From Rhodospirillaceae bacterium UBA3470 (GTDB lineage Bacteria; Pseudomonadota; Alphaproteobacteria; Rhodospirillales; Casp-alpha2): DNA of 47,826 nt. The stretch spans positions 582 through 48,407 of the forward strand of contig DFRF01000095.1 in the NCBI GenBank assembly GCA_002378125.1, given 5' to 3'. The position numbers and the translations under genes are program-made. Under the pieces are notes generated by a model, which had not been told where the DNA came from, made no database searches, and was given only the letters and a program-made list of their open reading frames with translations. Below, in pieces: positions 6,966-15,993 of the stretch (the stretch's first letter is position 1; each line of letters begins with the position of its first letter).

Positions 6966-8315
6966 TCAGCCAACGCTGGGCTTTTGGAAGCCTGGGCCAG
7001 ACGTGATCCGCAACCGCGGATCGTAAAGCTGTTCGCCCTTGCCTTGCTTGACCTCCTCCAGGTAGGCCTCGAATTCCGTTTTCGACTTCTGCCAGTCGAT
7101 GCCCATCTTCTCCAACAACCCTTCAAAGGCGGACGCGTGCCAGTGAAGCTGCACTATCTTGTAGGGGTCAGCGCCGCAGGCCAGCGCAGCGAACTGGCAA
7201 TCGGCCATCACCGGCAAGGACACGTCCTTGCCCACAGCTTGACCGATCCACTGGTTCTTATCCAAAGTCGTGATGCAGCCCGTGTCATGGCCGATCATCA
7301 CGTCGGCCTGCGCCTCTTCCACCGCAACCTTGATTTTGCGATCGATAGCAAATGAACGGGTGAACTCACGTTCCGAAATGATGTGGCGGAACCCGAAACC
7401 GCAACAGTCGTACCAAGTGGAATAATCGATTACCTGCGCGCCAAGCGCCTGTATAATGCCCGTGGACACAGCAACCCGATTCCCCTCAAGGATATCATCG
7501 TCGTAGATCGCATCCTCGGGAATCATTTTGTATACGTGGCAGGCCGGATGGATAGTCGCGCGGACACCGCTTATGTCAATCTCACGCATGTAGTTAATCT
7601 CGGGACGCATGACATGCAGCCATTCGGAGTAATGCACGATCTCTTCGGGGATCAGGAGCTTGCCGTCGACCAGACGACCCAGCTTACCCAGGATTTTCGC
7701 CACGCGTTCGCGTAGCTCCGCCGAATGCAGGAGGAACCCTCGGATTTCCTTGTAGTTGCCAAACGACGTGCCGCAATGGACCAAAGGATAGAAATGTCCA
7801 TTGTCGAGGCCCTGGGCCTTCCCGGACACGTAGGCCTGATGGAAGTTACGCAGGAAAACTGCGGCTAAGCTCTCGACGTTACCGATTCCGGACCCGTGGT
7901 AATTCCAAGCAGTGCATGATGTTTGATCGGTCTCATCCAAATACGACGTACCAAGACGGTTCTGCAGCCACAGCAGTGACGCGGGGTAGCCGGGAATATT
8001 GCCGCACTGGCCGCAAGACTTGTGATGCCAGAGCTGCGTGGTCGGCACCCTCTTGTCCCAACCGAAGAGAGTCTTAACCGTTTTCGGTCTGTGCTCGTCC
8101 TTAATCCGATGGACGACGATTTCGCCGTCCTTCTCCAATTGCCACATAATGTCGCGGACGTCTTCGACCCGGTCCTTGTCGGTAAGCATGGACCGCTTGT
8201 CGACGCGAGCCTCAACCCAGGCGGTGGCCGTGCGCGCGTCTTCGGGAGACAGGTTGGCGTTGTTCCATTCGGCGCCGTGTCCAGTCAGACGTTCGCCGCA
8301 GTTCGAATCACTCAT
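6966..8315 (-). CDS. hdrB1: sHdrB1, long HdrB-like subunit
   Basis: This is the longer HdrB-like subunit (449 aa). Cysteines C101/C104 (HKSCGQCGNIPGYP), C134, C181 and C259 (IHPACHVYK), C304-C305 (DCCGFGFRH) and C347 correspond to CCG-type cluster ligands. The second module is degenerate: C347 lacks the usual CxxC partner. I use the ATG at 8315 because GGAG lies 6 nt upstream; the ATG at 8327 is four codons longer and would put that site inside the gene. It lies between hdrC1 and hdrA. Confidence 0.93.
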   Translation of the reverse strand: MSDSNCGERLTGHGAEWNNANLSPEDARTATAWVEARVDKRSMLTDKDRVEDVRDIMWQLEKDGEIVVHRIKDEHRPKTVKTLFGWDKRVPTTQLWHHKSCGQCGNIPGYPASLLWLQNRLGTSYLDETDQTSCTAWNYHGSGIGNVESLAAVFLRNFHQAYVSGKAQGLDNGHFYPLVHCGTSFGNYKEIRGFLLHSAELRERVAKILGKLGRLVDGKLLIPEEIVHYSEWLHVMRPEINYMREIDISGVRATIHPACHVYKMIPEDAIYDDDILEGNRVAVSTGIIQALGAQVIDYSTWYDCCGFGFRHIISEREFTRSFAIDRKIKVAVEEAQADVMIGHDTGCITTLDKNQWIGQAVGKDVSLPVMADCQFAALACGADPYKIVQLHWHASAFEGLLEKMGIDWQKSKTEFEAYLEEVKQGKGEQLYDPRLRITSGPGFQKPSVG

Positions 8316-8354
8316 CACAATCTCCATTCATGGCGGCATCCAGCGGCCTCGGGA

Positions 8355-9119
8355 TTAATTTTCTTCGTCGTCTTCTTCATCGGCATCCTGCTCGTCAAGC
8401 CAATCTTCGTAGTCCTCACGTTTCTCGTCCATGATGTCGGAGATGACGTCGAATAGGTTCTCATCGATAGTCTCTAACTGATCGAGGACGCCCGTCATCT
8501 CCCAGATGGTGTAAAGCTCCACCGAGGTCTTGAGGTTAACCTCCCAAGCCGTTTCCGTGGTGTTTAGGGTCGCCATCGGGATGGCCTGGCGCAGCAACTT
8601 CAATGGTGCATCAATCTTCGCGATGTTCGGGCCCCAGTCAGCAAAATGGTCGGGGTTGATCATGTCGGGCGCCAGCTGGTTCCCGGTAGAAATCAGTTTC
8701 AGCATGACACGGCTGAAGGGCCGAAGCACATCCTTGGCAGATTGCATGCCGTGCTTAATGGCCACCTCGCGCATGATCATCACCAACCCGCCCGGCGAGT
8801 TGCCAAAAGGACATCGGGCCGCACAAGTGTAGCATTGGGCGCAGGACCAGATCTTTTCCTGCATGGCGTCGTAAATGCCTTCAAGGTTCTCGGTCCACAG
8901 AAGCTGAACGATCTCCCGCGGCGAAAAATCATAATAGTGCGCGGCCGGGCAGGTGGCCGTGCAGATGCCACAATTCAGACAGCCATTCAACTCATGATCG
9001 AAGCGTATATCTGCCTGAATATCCTCGAAAACCTCTTCCAGGTCATCTCGGTTCAGGGGCGGGTTATCTGATACGGGATCGCCGATGTGCTCCTGAATAC
9101 GGCTGATAGCGGTTTGCAC
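8355..9119 (-). CDS. hdrC1: sHdrC1, 2x[4Fe-4S] electron-transfer subunit
   Basis: This HdrC-like subunit has two [4Fe-4S] sites: C47-C50-C53-C57 (CLNCGICTATCP) and C93-C96-C99-C103 (CAQCYTCAARCP). The C-terminus is strongly acidic (DEQDADEEDDEEN), which may mediate docking. Two GTG codons compete as start: 9125, with only 1 nt after AGGAGG, and 9119, at 7 nt; I choose 9119. It begins the structural hdrC1-B1-A-hyp-C2-B2 run and lies 11 bp after the dsrE stop. Confidence 0.92.
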   Translation of the reverse strand: MQTAISRIQEHIGDPVSDNPPLNRDDLEEVFEDIQADIRFDHELNGCLNCGICTATCPAAHYYDFSPREIVQLLWTENLEGIYDAMQEKIWSCAQCYTCAARCPFGNSPGGLVMIMREVAIKHGMQSAKDVLRPFSRVMLKLISTGNQLAPDMINPDHFADWGPNIAKIDAPLKLLRQAIPMATLNTTETAWEVNLKTSVELYTIWEMTGVLDQLETIDENLFDVISDIMDEKREDYEDWLDEQDADEEDDEEN

Positions 9120-9130
9120 GGGCACGCCTC

Positions 9131-9511
9131 CTAGTAAGTCAGAACCCGGGTATCGTCATCTTCCATAACCTGCTCGATGACGTGGGCACCGCCGACGATA
9201 CCTTCACATTCAGGGATTAGATCTTCCTCACTCATGTCAAACAGATCAAGATTGGGAGAACAGCAATAAAATTTACAGCCGGCTTCATGAGCGTCCTTGA
9301 TAAAATCGTAGACAGTTTTCGGCGAGCCTTCCTTGACCACCAATTTGTCGGCGACCCCTATCTTCATAAGCTGTCCTGCGGTGGCGGTGCAGACCACTTC
9401 CACCTCATAATCCATAGCTGCGGCCACCGTAGCTTGGAAGAATGGGGCCCCCAATTCCTCGCCGTTGCGCGGGTCCGTGTTGACCATGATTATAACAAGC
9501 TTCTCAGCCAA
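9131..9511 (-). CDS. dsrE: DsrE-family sulfurtransferase (sHdr-associated)
   Basis: DsrE/DsrE3-type proteins relay persulfide sulfur in the cytoplasm, usually with TusA, to the sHdr-LbpA system. The 126-aa protein has the DsrE/F fold pattern (KLVIIMVN opening strand, GVADKLVVKEG, then HEAGCKFYCCSPNLDLF). Candidate sulfur-carrying residues are C41, C79, C83, C84 and C102. The start is probably TTG at 9511: GGGAG lies 8 nt upstream and the KLVIIMVN strand would be lost with the ATG at 9487. It is the first gene after the AT-rich control region. The DsrE3 subtype cannot be fixed by eye. Confidence 0.88.
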   Translation of the reverse strand: MAEKLVIIMVNTDPRNGEELGAPFFQATVAAAMDYEVEVVCTATAGQLMKIGVADKLVVKEGSPKTVYDFIKDAHEAGCKFYCCSPNLDLFDMSEEDLIPECEGIVGGAHVIEQVMEDDDTRVLTY

Positions 9512-9587
9512 GACTTGATCTCCCGTTTTGCGCTACAGTCCGTCTGCTCGTAGCGGACAGGTTTATTTTTACCGCATCACGACATTA

Positions 9588-9611
9588 CAATATATAAAAC
9601 AATATATAAAA
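9588..9611. repeat. Exact 12-bp tandem duplication in the dsrE control region
   Basis: The unit CAATATATAAAA occurs twice without a gap (9588-9599 and 9600-9611), next to the TTGAATATG motif at 9613-9621. The two identical AT-rich units are one helical turn plus about 1.5 bp apart. They may duplicate a promoter element or a binding site, or be a simple slippage product. Confidence 0.8.
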
Positions 9612-9612
9612 A

Positions 9613-9621
9613 TTGAATATG
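9613..9621. promoter_or_regulatory. TTGAATATG motif upstream of dsrE-hdr operon
   Basis: This 9-bp motif (CATATTCAA when read toward dsrE) sits about 100 bp before the dsrE start and abuts the stop codon of the amidotransferase-like gene. The same 9-mer occurs in the soxX and soxW/LLM control regions. I interpret it as a half-site for a shared sulfur regulator. Confidence 0.45.
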
Positions 9622-10386
9622 TTACAAGGTGCCTGATGCCACCTCCCCCATCCAGCCCGCCTTCTGAACGACTCCTGTCATGATCGGCACCAGGGCGTCC
9701 TCGATGCCCGATTGATTTTGTCGGAGCATTGCCAATTCTTCACCCATACCGTCAGGCGACTCATCGAACTCCATGATCAAGTCCTCAATCATCGCGCCCT
9801 TCAAACCTGGGTGCGCTACAAAGCCGAAGCAGTTATCCGCAACCTGGAAGACCGCAGCCGCGCCATCCTCATCGATGGCAAGGACTTCGGCGTGGGGCGG
9901 CGCCTCGAAGGCGTCACGCATATAGGTCGCGATCGGAAAGGTCTCCGGCAAGTAACCATTTAGGGCGTCGTCCCGCGTCCGACATGCAACGCCCATTTTG
10001 AACCGCAGCGGCGCGGGTCTAACCGACCCACCACTGGCCATGGCTAGAATCTGGGCGCCCAGGCCGATGCCTAACACAGGTGCACCACGGAGCATGCAGT
10101 CACGGACCAGTTGCACTTCCTCCTCTAGTGTAGGCAGGTTTCGTGCACCGGCGCTGCCCCAGGGTCCGCCCCCTAGCAGCACGACGCCATCGGTAAATTT
10201 CACTGTGGCCGGTAGACGGCCTCCAGCAGTATGAGGGCGCATGTAAGTGAAACCGATGGACCGGCCCTCCAAGTGATCCTCGATCAGACCCAGATACTCG
10301 GCGTCCGTATGCTGTATCACATAAAGCCCGCGCCTCTCGACGGCGAACTGTTCATGCTGGCTAACAAACTCAGGCGGAATGGTCAC
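9622..10386 (-). CDS. Class I glutamine-amidotransferase-like protein lacking catalytic Cys and Glu
   Basis: The 254-aa protein has the GATase1 fold: GVVLLGGGPWGSA oxyanion strand, VLGIGLGAQILA nucleophile elbow and FVAHPG. In active enzymes the elbow is GxCLGxQ and the histidine motif is HPE. Here the nucleophile is Gly108 (GGC codon in the DNA) and the Glu after His192-Pro is Gly194, so two of the three triad residues are missing. The reading frame is intact. The start is GTG in a GTGA overlap with lplA, so it is translationally coupled to lipoate ligase. It may bind rather than hydrolyse a ligand. Confidence 0.85.
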   Translation of the reverse strand: MTIPPEFVSQHEQFAVERRGLYVIQHTDAEYLGLIEDHLEGRSIGFTYMRPHTAGGRLPATVKFTDGVVLLGGGPWGSAGARNLPTLEEEVQLVRDCMLRGAPVLGIGLGAQILAMASGGSVRPAPLRFKMGVACRTRDDALNGYLPETFPIATYMRDAFEAPPHAEVLAIDEDGAAAVFQVADNCFGFVAHPGLKGAMIEDLIMEFDESPDGMGEELAMLRQNQSGIEDALVPIMTGVVQKAGWMGEVASGTL

Positions 10387-11447
10387 GCTGACACCGCCTC
10401 GAGAAGGACATCACGGATGTCTTCCGTCGCAAGCGTTAGGGCGTCCACTTGAGTCTCATCGAAAAACGAGTCTACAGCCAGGCCTATGCCATCCCTGTCA
10501 ATGCCCCGCAGACTGGCCTCCAGATCGAGGATGACGCGGGGCGGAGTAACAAAGAAGTCTCCGGTGATCAGCACCTCGCGCACCCTGTTAGATGTGGGGC
10601 CTTCTAGGCGCACAAACACGGTCACTGTCCCGCCCGCACCTGTGTGGGTGGCGCTCAGGGTTCCCGTCTGATCATGCTGGCCATCGATACTGGCGACGAA
10701 GGCATCCGTACCAATCTCGTCATCGTGAATTTCCTGAGCCAAGTGATCCTCAGCAGCGTCGACTACGCCCTCGGCGACGTCAATTTCTAGACGTTCACGA
10801 AATCCATCCAGCATACTGGCCTTGATCGTTTCAAGGTTGGGCAGATCATCGCCCATCAACGCTCGCAACGTCGTCACACGTTGGGCTGCATCATCCAAAT
10901 TGCGTTTTTCCAACTTGGCCTTCGGAACATTGAGCACCGCCACCATGTCCTGCGGGTTCATGTCTATCAGCAAGGTGCCCTGATAAAACAAGACGTCACC
11001 ATCGAAAAAGCCACCCGTGCCGCAGATTTTCTGCCCCCCAACCTCAATGTCGTTACGCGGACGGTATTTCGCCTCGATGCCCAGTTGCGCCAATCCTGAC
11101 GCCGCGGCCTCACAGATCCGTTTGGCCGCGGTGCCAAGATCCCCGATGCCCAAGTGCGCACGCTTGAAAACAAGTTCCCAGCCCAATTGCCCCTCATCAA
11201 AGAAGATTGCGCCGCCGCCGGTGATACGACGAGCAACGCCCACACCGTTAGCCCGACAATGTTCCAATTTGATTTCCCGGCGCAAATCCTGATGGCGGCC
11301 AACCAGCGCGGTCGGCGGAAAGCGAAGAAACCGAATGGTATCCGGAATCTGGTCGGCCAACCGCCCTTCAATAAGAGCCTGGTCAAAAGCAATATTTTCC
11401 CGGCCGCTACGCAGACCCGTATCAATCACACGAAAAGTCGGCGCCAT
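10383..11447 (-). CDS. lplA: Lipoate-protein ligase-like sLpl(AB) of the sHdr locus
   Basis: This enzyme activates lipoate or octanoate and attaches it to the LbpA lysine; in sHdr organisms the sLpl(AB) type works with LipS1/LipS2. The 354-aa protein has the ligase motifs RRITGGGAIFF (about residues 73-83) and RNDIEVGGQKICGTGG, with K140 at the catalytic lysine position. The last ~100 residues form an accessory domain as in two-domain LplA. A GGAGG site in the end of lipS1 precedes the ATG, with only 3 bp between the genes. Confidence 0.92.
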   Translation of the reverse strand: MAPTFRVIDTGLRSGRENIAFDQALIEGRLADQIPDTIRFLRFPPTALVGRHQDLRREIKLEHCRANGVGVARRITGGGAIFFDEGQLGWELVFKRAHLGIGDLGTAAKRICEAAASGLAQLGIEAKYRPRNDIEVGGQKICGTGGFFDGDVLFYQGTLLIDMNPQDMVAVLNVPKAKLEKRNLDDAAQRVTTLRALMGDDLPNLETIKASMLDGFRERLEIDVAEGVVDAAEDHLAQEIHDDEIGTDAFVASIDGQHDQTGTLSATHTGAGGTVTVFVRLEGPTSNRVREVLITGDFFVTPPRVILDLEASLRGIDRDGIGLAVDSFFDETQVDALTLATEDIRDVLLEAVSA

Positions 11448-11450
11448 GGC

Positions 11451-12719
11451 TCATACCTCCAATAGCGCGCGATCGCGCATGTCAAGTTGGCGTCGGATTT
11501 TTTTGATATCTTTTTTTATCGGCTGAAAGGGGAAGCTGGCGATATCGCTTGGCGGGGAATCCCCGTAGGGCCGGTCACAAGCGGAAATGTCTTCGGCAAA
11601 CTTCCCAGGACATCCGGACGTGCGGAATGCAATACCCGCATCGATGATCGTGTCCAACTCGCCTTGGGGCAGGCCGAAATCACTGACCCGCCCCTCTTCA
11701 TCGAAGCGCATTTGGTCAATCCGGACACCAACGTAGTCAATTAAATATCTGGCTAGCTGCACGCGTCGCCATTGGTCGCGCGGCGTCGCCGGCAGATGGT
11801 CCATCAGAGAGCCCTTCTCGGGAAAGAAGCAAAACATGTGAGAATGGCCACCCATGTCCACCAGCTGCTGCACAAGGGTCAGCACCTCATGCTCCGTTTC
11901 ACCCATTCCGACGATGATATGTGCGCCAAACTTTTGGTTTCCAAATATGTCTCGGGCGTCGTTCAATACCTCCCAATACTTCTTCCACGAATGCGGTGAA
12001 TTGACCCCCTTGCCACGAGTTCGACCGAAAAGCGCCGGTGTTGCGGCGTCCAGGGCTACGGTGAAGATGTCAGCGCCAAGGTCCTTCAAAACCTTGACAT
12101 CGTTCCGCTTCATAGTTGTCGGATTGGAAAGGATCGATACGGGGATGCTGTCCGCGGTAATGCGGTCGGTCCACTTTTTTAGCACCGTCACCGTGTCAGC
12201 ATCTGAATTGGGATGCGTGATCATGGAAATGCACATCCGGTGAAATGGCGAGTTCTCGCCATCACGGGCGACGATATCAACAATCTCCTCCATGGGGACA
12301 GCGGGCCAGTCGACACGGATAAAATTGCGGTCCGCGTAATCGCGCTCGGCCTCGCGATGGCGCGCCAGACCACAATAGGCGCAGTTCGCCCGGCAACCCT
12401 CTGGATATGTAAGCAGAAGGTTTAGGCACCGAGTACACGCACAGCGGTGCATCTTGCCGTTCATAACCCCCAGCGTAATCGCCGCCGCCGTTGACATCTG
12501 CACGTAGTCCGGCGACCGCATATGCGGCGTCAAGATATTGTAGTTGGGTTTGTAGACGCCCGTAGGCGTAACATCGTTGGATTTCACGCGCTGACCGTTG
12601 CGGGCGGTCTTGTCCGCCTCCGATGGCAGGCGCGGCGTCATGGCGTCGAAAGGGTTGAAGTCCAGGCTGCCGGCATTGCCGTCCGCAGGACCGCGATCTT
12701 CAGGTTTCAAACACGTCAT
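11451..12719 (-). CDS. lipS1: LipS1, radical SAM lipoyl synthase component
   Basis: LipS1 and LipS2 together insert the two sulfur atoms into the octanoyl chain, replacing LipA. The 422-aa product has the radical-SAM motif CRANCAYC (C109, C113, C116) and a preceding cysteine cluster CACTRC (C93, C95, C98), likely ligands for an auxiliary cluster. The C-terminal FRTSGCPGKFAEDISACDRP segment carries more cysteines. The ATG at 12719 is preceded by GGAGAG at about 9 nt; a start at 12824 would run into lipT. It lies between lipT and lplA. Confidence 0.92.
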   Translation of the reverse strand: MTCLKPEDRGPADGNAGSLDFNPFDAMTPRLPSEADKTARNGQRVKSNDVTPTGVYKPNYNILTPHMRSPDYVQMSTAAAITLGVMNGKMHRCACTRCLNLLLTYPEGCRANCAYCGLARHREAERDYADRNFIRVDWPAVPMEEIVDIVARDGENSPFHRMCISMITHPNSDADTVTVLKKWTDRITADSIPVSILSNPTTMKRNDVKVLKDLGADIFTVALDAATPALFGRTRGKGVNSPHSWKKYWEVLNDARDIFGNQKFGAHIIVGMGETEHEVLTLVQQLVDMGGHSHMFCFFPEKGSLMDHLPATPRDQWRRVQLARYLIDYVGVRIDQMRFDEEGRVSDFGLPQGELDTIIDAGIAFRTSGCPGKFAEDISACDRPYGDSPPSDIASFPFQPIKKDIKKIRRQLDMRDRALLEV

Positions 12720-12747
12720 CGGGCAAATCTCTCCATTCCCCTGTTCA

Positions 12748-13821
12748 TTACGCCGCCCAGTATTCAGGGTAAGCAATCCATGCTTTGCGCAACTCCGGCA
12801 GTTGCGGCGTTTGATTGTCCTCATGCACTGCCAGGATTTCTCGACGTCGCCGAACCGCTCTATCTAGTGACCCGCCAAATACGTCGGTCAACTCTTCTTT
12901 ATAGGCCTCAGCGGCATCGGTTTCGCCGGCAAAAAACGCCGCCGCCGCCTGACCGGCAAGGCCCCCTGAGATCACGGCTGCGGGGATACCCGCCCCGGTA
13001 ATGGGGTTGGTCAGGCCAGCTGCGTCGCCGGCCAAAACGACCTGGGCGGCACCCAGATGCCCGAATGGCTTCAGCATACCACCCACAGGAATAGCCCCGC
13101 CAGTATGCTTGATCACCTCCGGTCCAACCCGACCTTCAGCCACCAACCGCGCGTGAAGATCGGTCACCAATCGCTTCAGCCTAGCCTTGGCTGCTGGCGC
13201 CACGCCTGCACCAATATTGGCGAACGCGCCCTTAGGAAACATCCAGCCATATCCTCCGACCAGATCCGCGGATAGGAAAATATCCGTAGCATTGTACGGC
13301 TCCGACAAAGACACCGTTACCTGGCGTGTCTCCACCAATTGGCGATTGACTTGGCCGATGGCTGCCCCGACAGCAGAACGAGGGCCGTCCGCACCAACGA
13401 TGACACGAGCCTTAACCAGTGCGCCGTCCGACAACAGTGCAATGCCATTGGCATCCAGTGCGCGGAGGACAATCCCAAACCGACAATCGGCGCCATTGGA
13501 GCACGCTTCGGTCAGGAGCTGCCGGTCAAATTCAGCCCGATCTATCATTTGGCCACGGAAGTCGTCGCGGCATTCGGCAGACTGATCTTCAACAAAGGTC
13601 GCCATCTCTGTAATCCGTTGGCGACGCGCCGCAATTGGCGTGTCCAGTTCCTGACCCAACAGGGCCGGCACAAACTCGGCACATTGGACGGGCTCTCCGG
13701 GACGGCGACGCCGATCAATTCCTAATACCTTAAGACCACGCACAGCAGCCTCGGCGGCCGCGCGGCAACCGGCAGGGCCCAGCCCGACAATCAAAACATC
13801 ATGCGACTGGGTCTTGCTCAT
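12748..13821 (-). CDS. lipT: LipT, geranylgeranyl-reductase-like FAD protein
   Basis: This FAD-dependent oxidoreductase resembles the geranylgeranyl reductase family and is a regular member of lipS1/lipS2 lipoate-assembly clusters, probably supplying electrons or reducing lipoyl intermediates. It has an N-terminal FAD site (VLIVGLGPAGCRAA), a GADGPRSAVG motif and a C-terminal LAGDAAGLTNPITGAG motif. I use the ATG at 13821, which gives an ATGA overlap with the lipS2 stop, over the ATG at 13830. The 357-aa length is normal for the family. Confidence 0.9.
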   Translation of the reverse strand: MSKTQSHDVLIVGLGPAGCRAAAEAAVRGLKVLGIDRRRRPGEPVQCAEFVPALLGQELDTPIAARRQRITEMATFVEDQSAECRDDFRGQMIDRAEFDRQLLTEACSNGADCRFGIVLRALDANGIALLSDGALVKARVIVGADGPRSAVGAAIGQVNRQLVETRQVTVSLSEPYNATDIFLSADLVGGYGWMFPKGAFANIGAGVAPAAKARLKRLVTDLHARLVAEGRVGPEVIKHTGGAIPVGGMLKPFGHLGAAQVVLAGDAAGLTNPITGAGIPAAVISGGLAGQAAAAFFAGETDAAEAYKEELTDVFGGSLDRAVRRRREILAVHEDNQTPQLPELRKAWIAYPEYWAA

Positions 13822-14858
13822 GCGGCGCACTGCCCTCCAGTAACCTCATCTACTCCACCCAATTTGACAGAACAGCAGGCATGTTCCTGGTGATAGGGCC
13901 GACCGATCGAGTCGGCCAACGCAACCATGCCGTCGGCGGGAAATGCTATGCCATCAAGACCCGCCATCACGGCGTAGGAATCGATTACACGACGTGCCAC
14001 ACCAGGTGGCCGCGCACATCCCAAAAGAACTTGTTTGTTCTCTAGGCGCTGGCGCGCTTCGAGGAAAATCTCCCCCACGTCCCGAGTTGACGGTGTCGCG
14101 AAGGTTCCCACTTTTGCATAAAAGGGCATGACGACCACCAGAACCAGGGCGTGAATACCGTGCCGCGCACAGATGTCCAACGCATTTGCCTCACCAACTG
14201 TGCGGCCGAAGTGCAGACCGATGACGATATGCGGCACCACCTCCATAGACGTTGAACAAAGCGCCGCCAACGTAGACTCAAAATCATCCACCGACCGGTC
14301 CAGGTGATATACGTCGCGAATGGTTTCCTGAGCGCCTATTACATCCATCATGGCTGTGTCCACACCAGCCGCTTCCATACGCTTGGCTCGCGCCTCGTCC
14401 AGGAGCGCGGAGTGGATAGCAATGCGCAGGTAAGGAAACTCACTTTTCAATTTTTCGATAACGGGATAGAAGCGCTCATAGGCAATCTCGTTGTGCCGGT
14501 TCGAACCGCCAGATAACAAAAATCCCTGCAGGTTCTGCAGCAATACCAGATCGCGAACCTTTTGCTCTAACATCTCCGGCGATGTCGCCGGAATCATGGG
14601 GTCAAGAATATTCGCCTCGCAGTGATCACACATTAGCGCACAAGCGCCAGCTGTAATCGAAAAGGCTGGAAAACTATTCTTGGAGCACCCGTTCAGTTCC
14701 TCACTGGAGAACTCCTTGAACGTGGGGGTGGAGAAACGAATAGGCCGCAACGCCGAGAAAGTGGACGCCTTCTGAAGGCGTGCGACGATCTCTTCATCGA
14801 AGGGCGCGTCCTCAAGGGCCTCGATATCCATGGCAACGGTGATCCAATCGACTGTCAT
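13818..14858 (-). CDS. lipS2: LipS2, radical SAM lipoyl synthase component
   Basis: The partner of LipS1 in lipoyl synthesis. The 346-aa protein has the radical-SAM cluster motif CALMCDHC (C73, C77, C80) and an upstream C58 in SSEELNGCSKNSF that may ligate an auxiliary cluster. GFLLSGGSN is the glycine-rich SAM-binding strand. The C-terminus has further cysteines (EHACCSVKLGG and GGQCAA). A ribosome site AGGAAA precedes the ATG; the gene is 22 bp after the histone-deacetylase-like gene and overlaps lipT by ATGA. Confidence 0.9.
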   Translation of the reverse strand: MTVDWITVAMDIEALEDAPFDEEIVARLQKASTFSALRPIRFSTPTFKEFSSEELNGCSKNSFPAFSITAGACALMCDHCEANILDPMIPATSPEMLEQKVRDLVLLQNLQGFLLSGGSNRHNEIAYERFYPVIEKLKSEFPYLRIAIHSALLDEARAKRMEAAGVDTAMMDVIGAQETIRDVYHLDRSVDDFESTLAALCSTSMEVVPHIVIGLHFGRTVGEANALDICARHGIHALVLVVVMPFYAKVGTFATPSTRDVGEIFLEARQRLENKQVLLGCARPPGVARRVIDSYAVMAGLDGIAFPADGMVALADSIGRPYHQEHACCSVKLGGVDEVTGGQCAA

Positions 14859-14880
14859 TCCGTTTTCCTACCCTTTCGTT

Positions 14881-15993
14881 CTAAGCGGCCCGCTGGGCGG
14901 CGAGGCGTTCGACCGCGGGCCGAACAGCTGTCTCCACAGGGATATCAGCAATGGTCGTGCACCAGGCGGGGACAACATCCTCTTCATCCACGAGGTCTGA
15001 CTCAAACTCACTAAACATCGCAGCGGCTGCACCGAGCAAGGGCTTGTGCACATCATAGCCAGCCAGGACTGCCCATAGACCTGCCCAGCAGCGGGTCACG
15101 GTCCAGGGATTGTAGCCACCGCCGCCTAGAACGACCGTCCGCAACGTAGCGTCTCGTACACATTCAACAGCTGACCAAAGAGCAACATTCGACAAGTTCA
15201 TGGCAGATAAGGGATCCCCGGCCAGGCCGTCGGCCCCGCAGGTAATAACCACAGCGTCTGGCGCAAAGCTGGCGTGCACCGGCATAACAACCGCTTCCAT
15301 GAGAAATCCGAGTTCCGCATCGGAGAACCCCTGCGGGACGGGGAAATTCCAGATGTTCCGCGACGGATCGCTAGTCTTGCCAGAGTGCGGCCACCGATCT
15401 TGTTCATGAATAGAGAGTGTGCCGACACGTAGGTCATCAGCAAAAGCGTCTTCGACCCCGTCACCGTGATGAGCATCAAGATCCAGATAGAGTACCCGCG
15501 CTATACCCGCATCCAGGAATTGATAGATCGACAGGACTGGATCATTGAAATAACAAAATCCACTAGCCTTCGCGGGCTGGCCGTGATGCGTGCCGCCAGC
15601 CGGATTATACGCGCAGCCTCCATTCAGAACCCGTTCCGCAGCGTGAATTGATCCGCCGCAGCTCGTCGCCGCCCGTTCATAAAGCCCTGTGAACACTGGG
15701 TTTTCCTGTGTACCTAATCCAAAAATCTCGCGCAGTTGGGCGTTGGACTTACCGGCTTGGTCGACCTCAATCACCGCATCCACGTAGGCCGAAGCATGGA
15801 AACGGATTAGATCTTCTCGGCTGGCTTGGGGACTTTCCACATAGGCATCATCATCTAGCCACCCCATGTGCCGGCAAACGTCCATAACCGGACCGACCCG
15901 CGGAATGGTCAGCGGATGGTTGTTTCCGTAGGCGGCTTGTCGGTAGATATCACCCCCGATGAAGACGGTGTCATTGTCTTTTTTCATGGTCAT
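14881..15993 (-). CDS. Histone-deacetylase-family (AcuC-like) zinc amidohydrolase
   Basis: Members of this family remove acetyl or other acyl groups from lysines, polyamines or small amides using zinc. The 370-aa product has the paired histidines GGTHHG, the zinc/charge-relay segment DLDAHHGDG, the second Asp ligand region ITCGADGLAGDPL and the tyrosine loop GGGGYNPW, so it should be active. The start at 15993 gives an ATGA overlap with the AurF-like gene; an upstream start at 16227 would lie inside that gene and adds a low-complexity non-homologous tail. It sits directly before lipS2, so an acyl-lysine or lipoate-related substrate is possible but not shown. Confidence 0.87.
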   Translation of the reverse strand: MTMKKDNDTVFIGGDIYRQAAYGNNHPLTIPRVGPVMDVCRHMGWLDDDAYVESPQASREDLIRFHASAYVDAVIEVDQAGKSNAQLREIFGLGTQENPVFTGLYERAATSCGGSIHAAERVLNGGCAYNPAGGTHHGQPAKASGFCYFNDPVLSIYQFLDAGIARVLYLDLDAHHGDGVEDAFADDLRVGTLSIHEQDRWPHSGKTSDPSRNIWNFPVPQGFSDAELGFLMEAVVMPVHASFAPDAVVITCGADGLAGDPLSAMNLSNVALWSAVECVRDATLRTVVLGGGGYNPWTVTRCWAGLWAVLAGYDVHKPLLGAAAAMFSEFESDLVDEEDVVPAWCTTIADIPVETAVRPAVERLAAQRAA

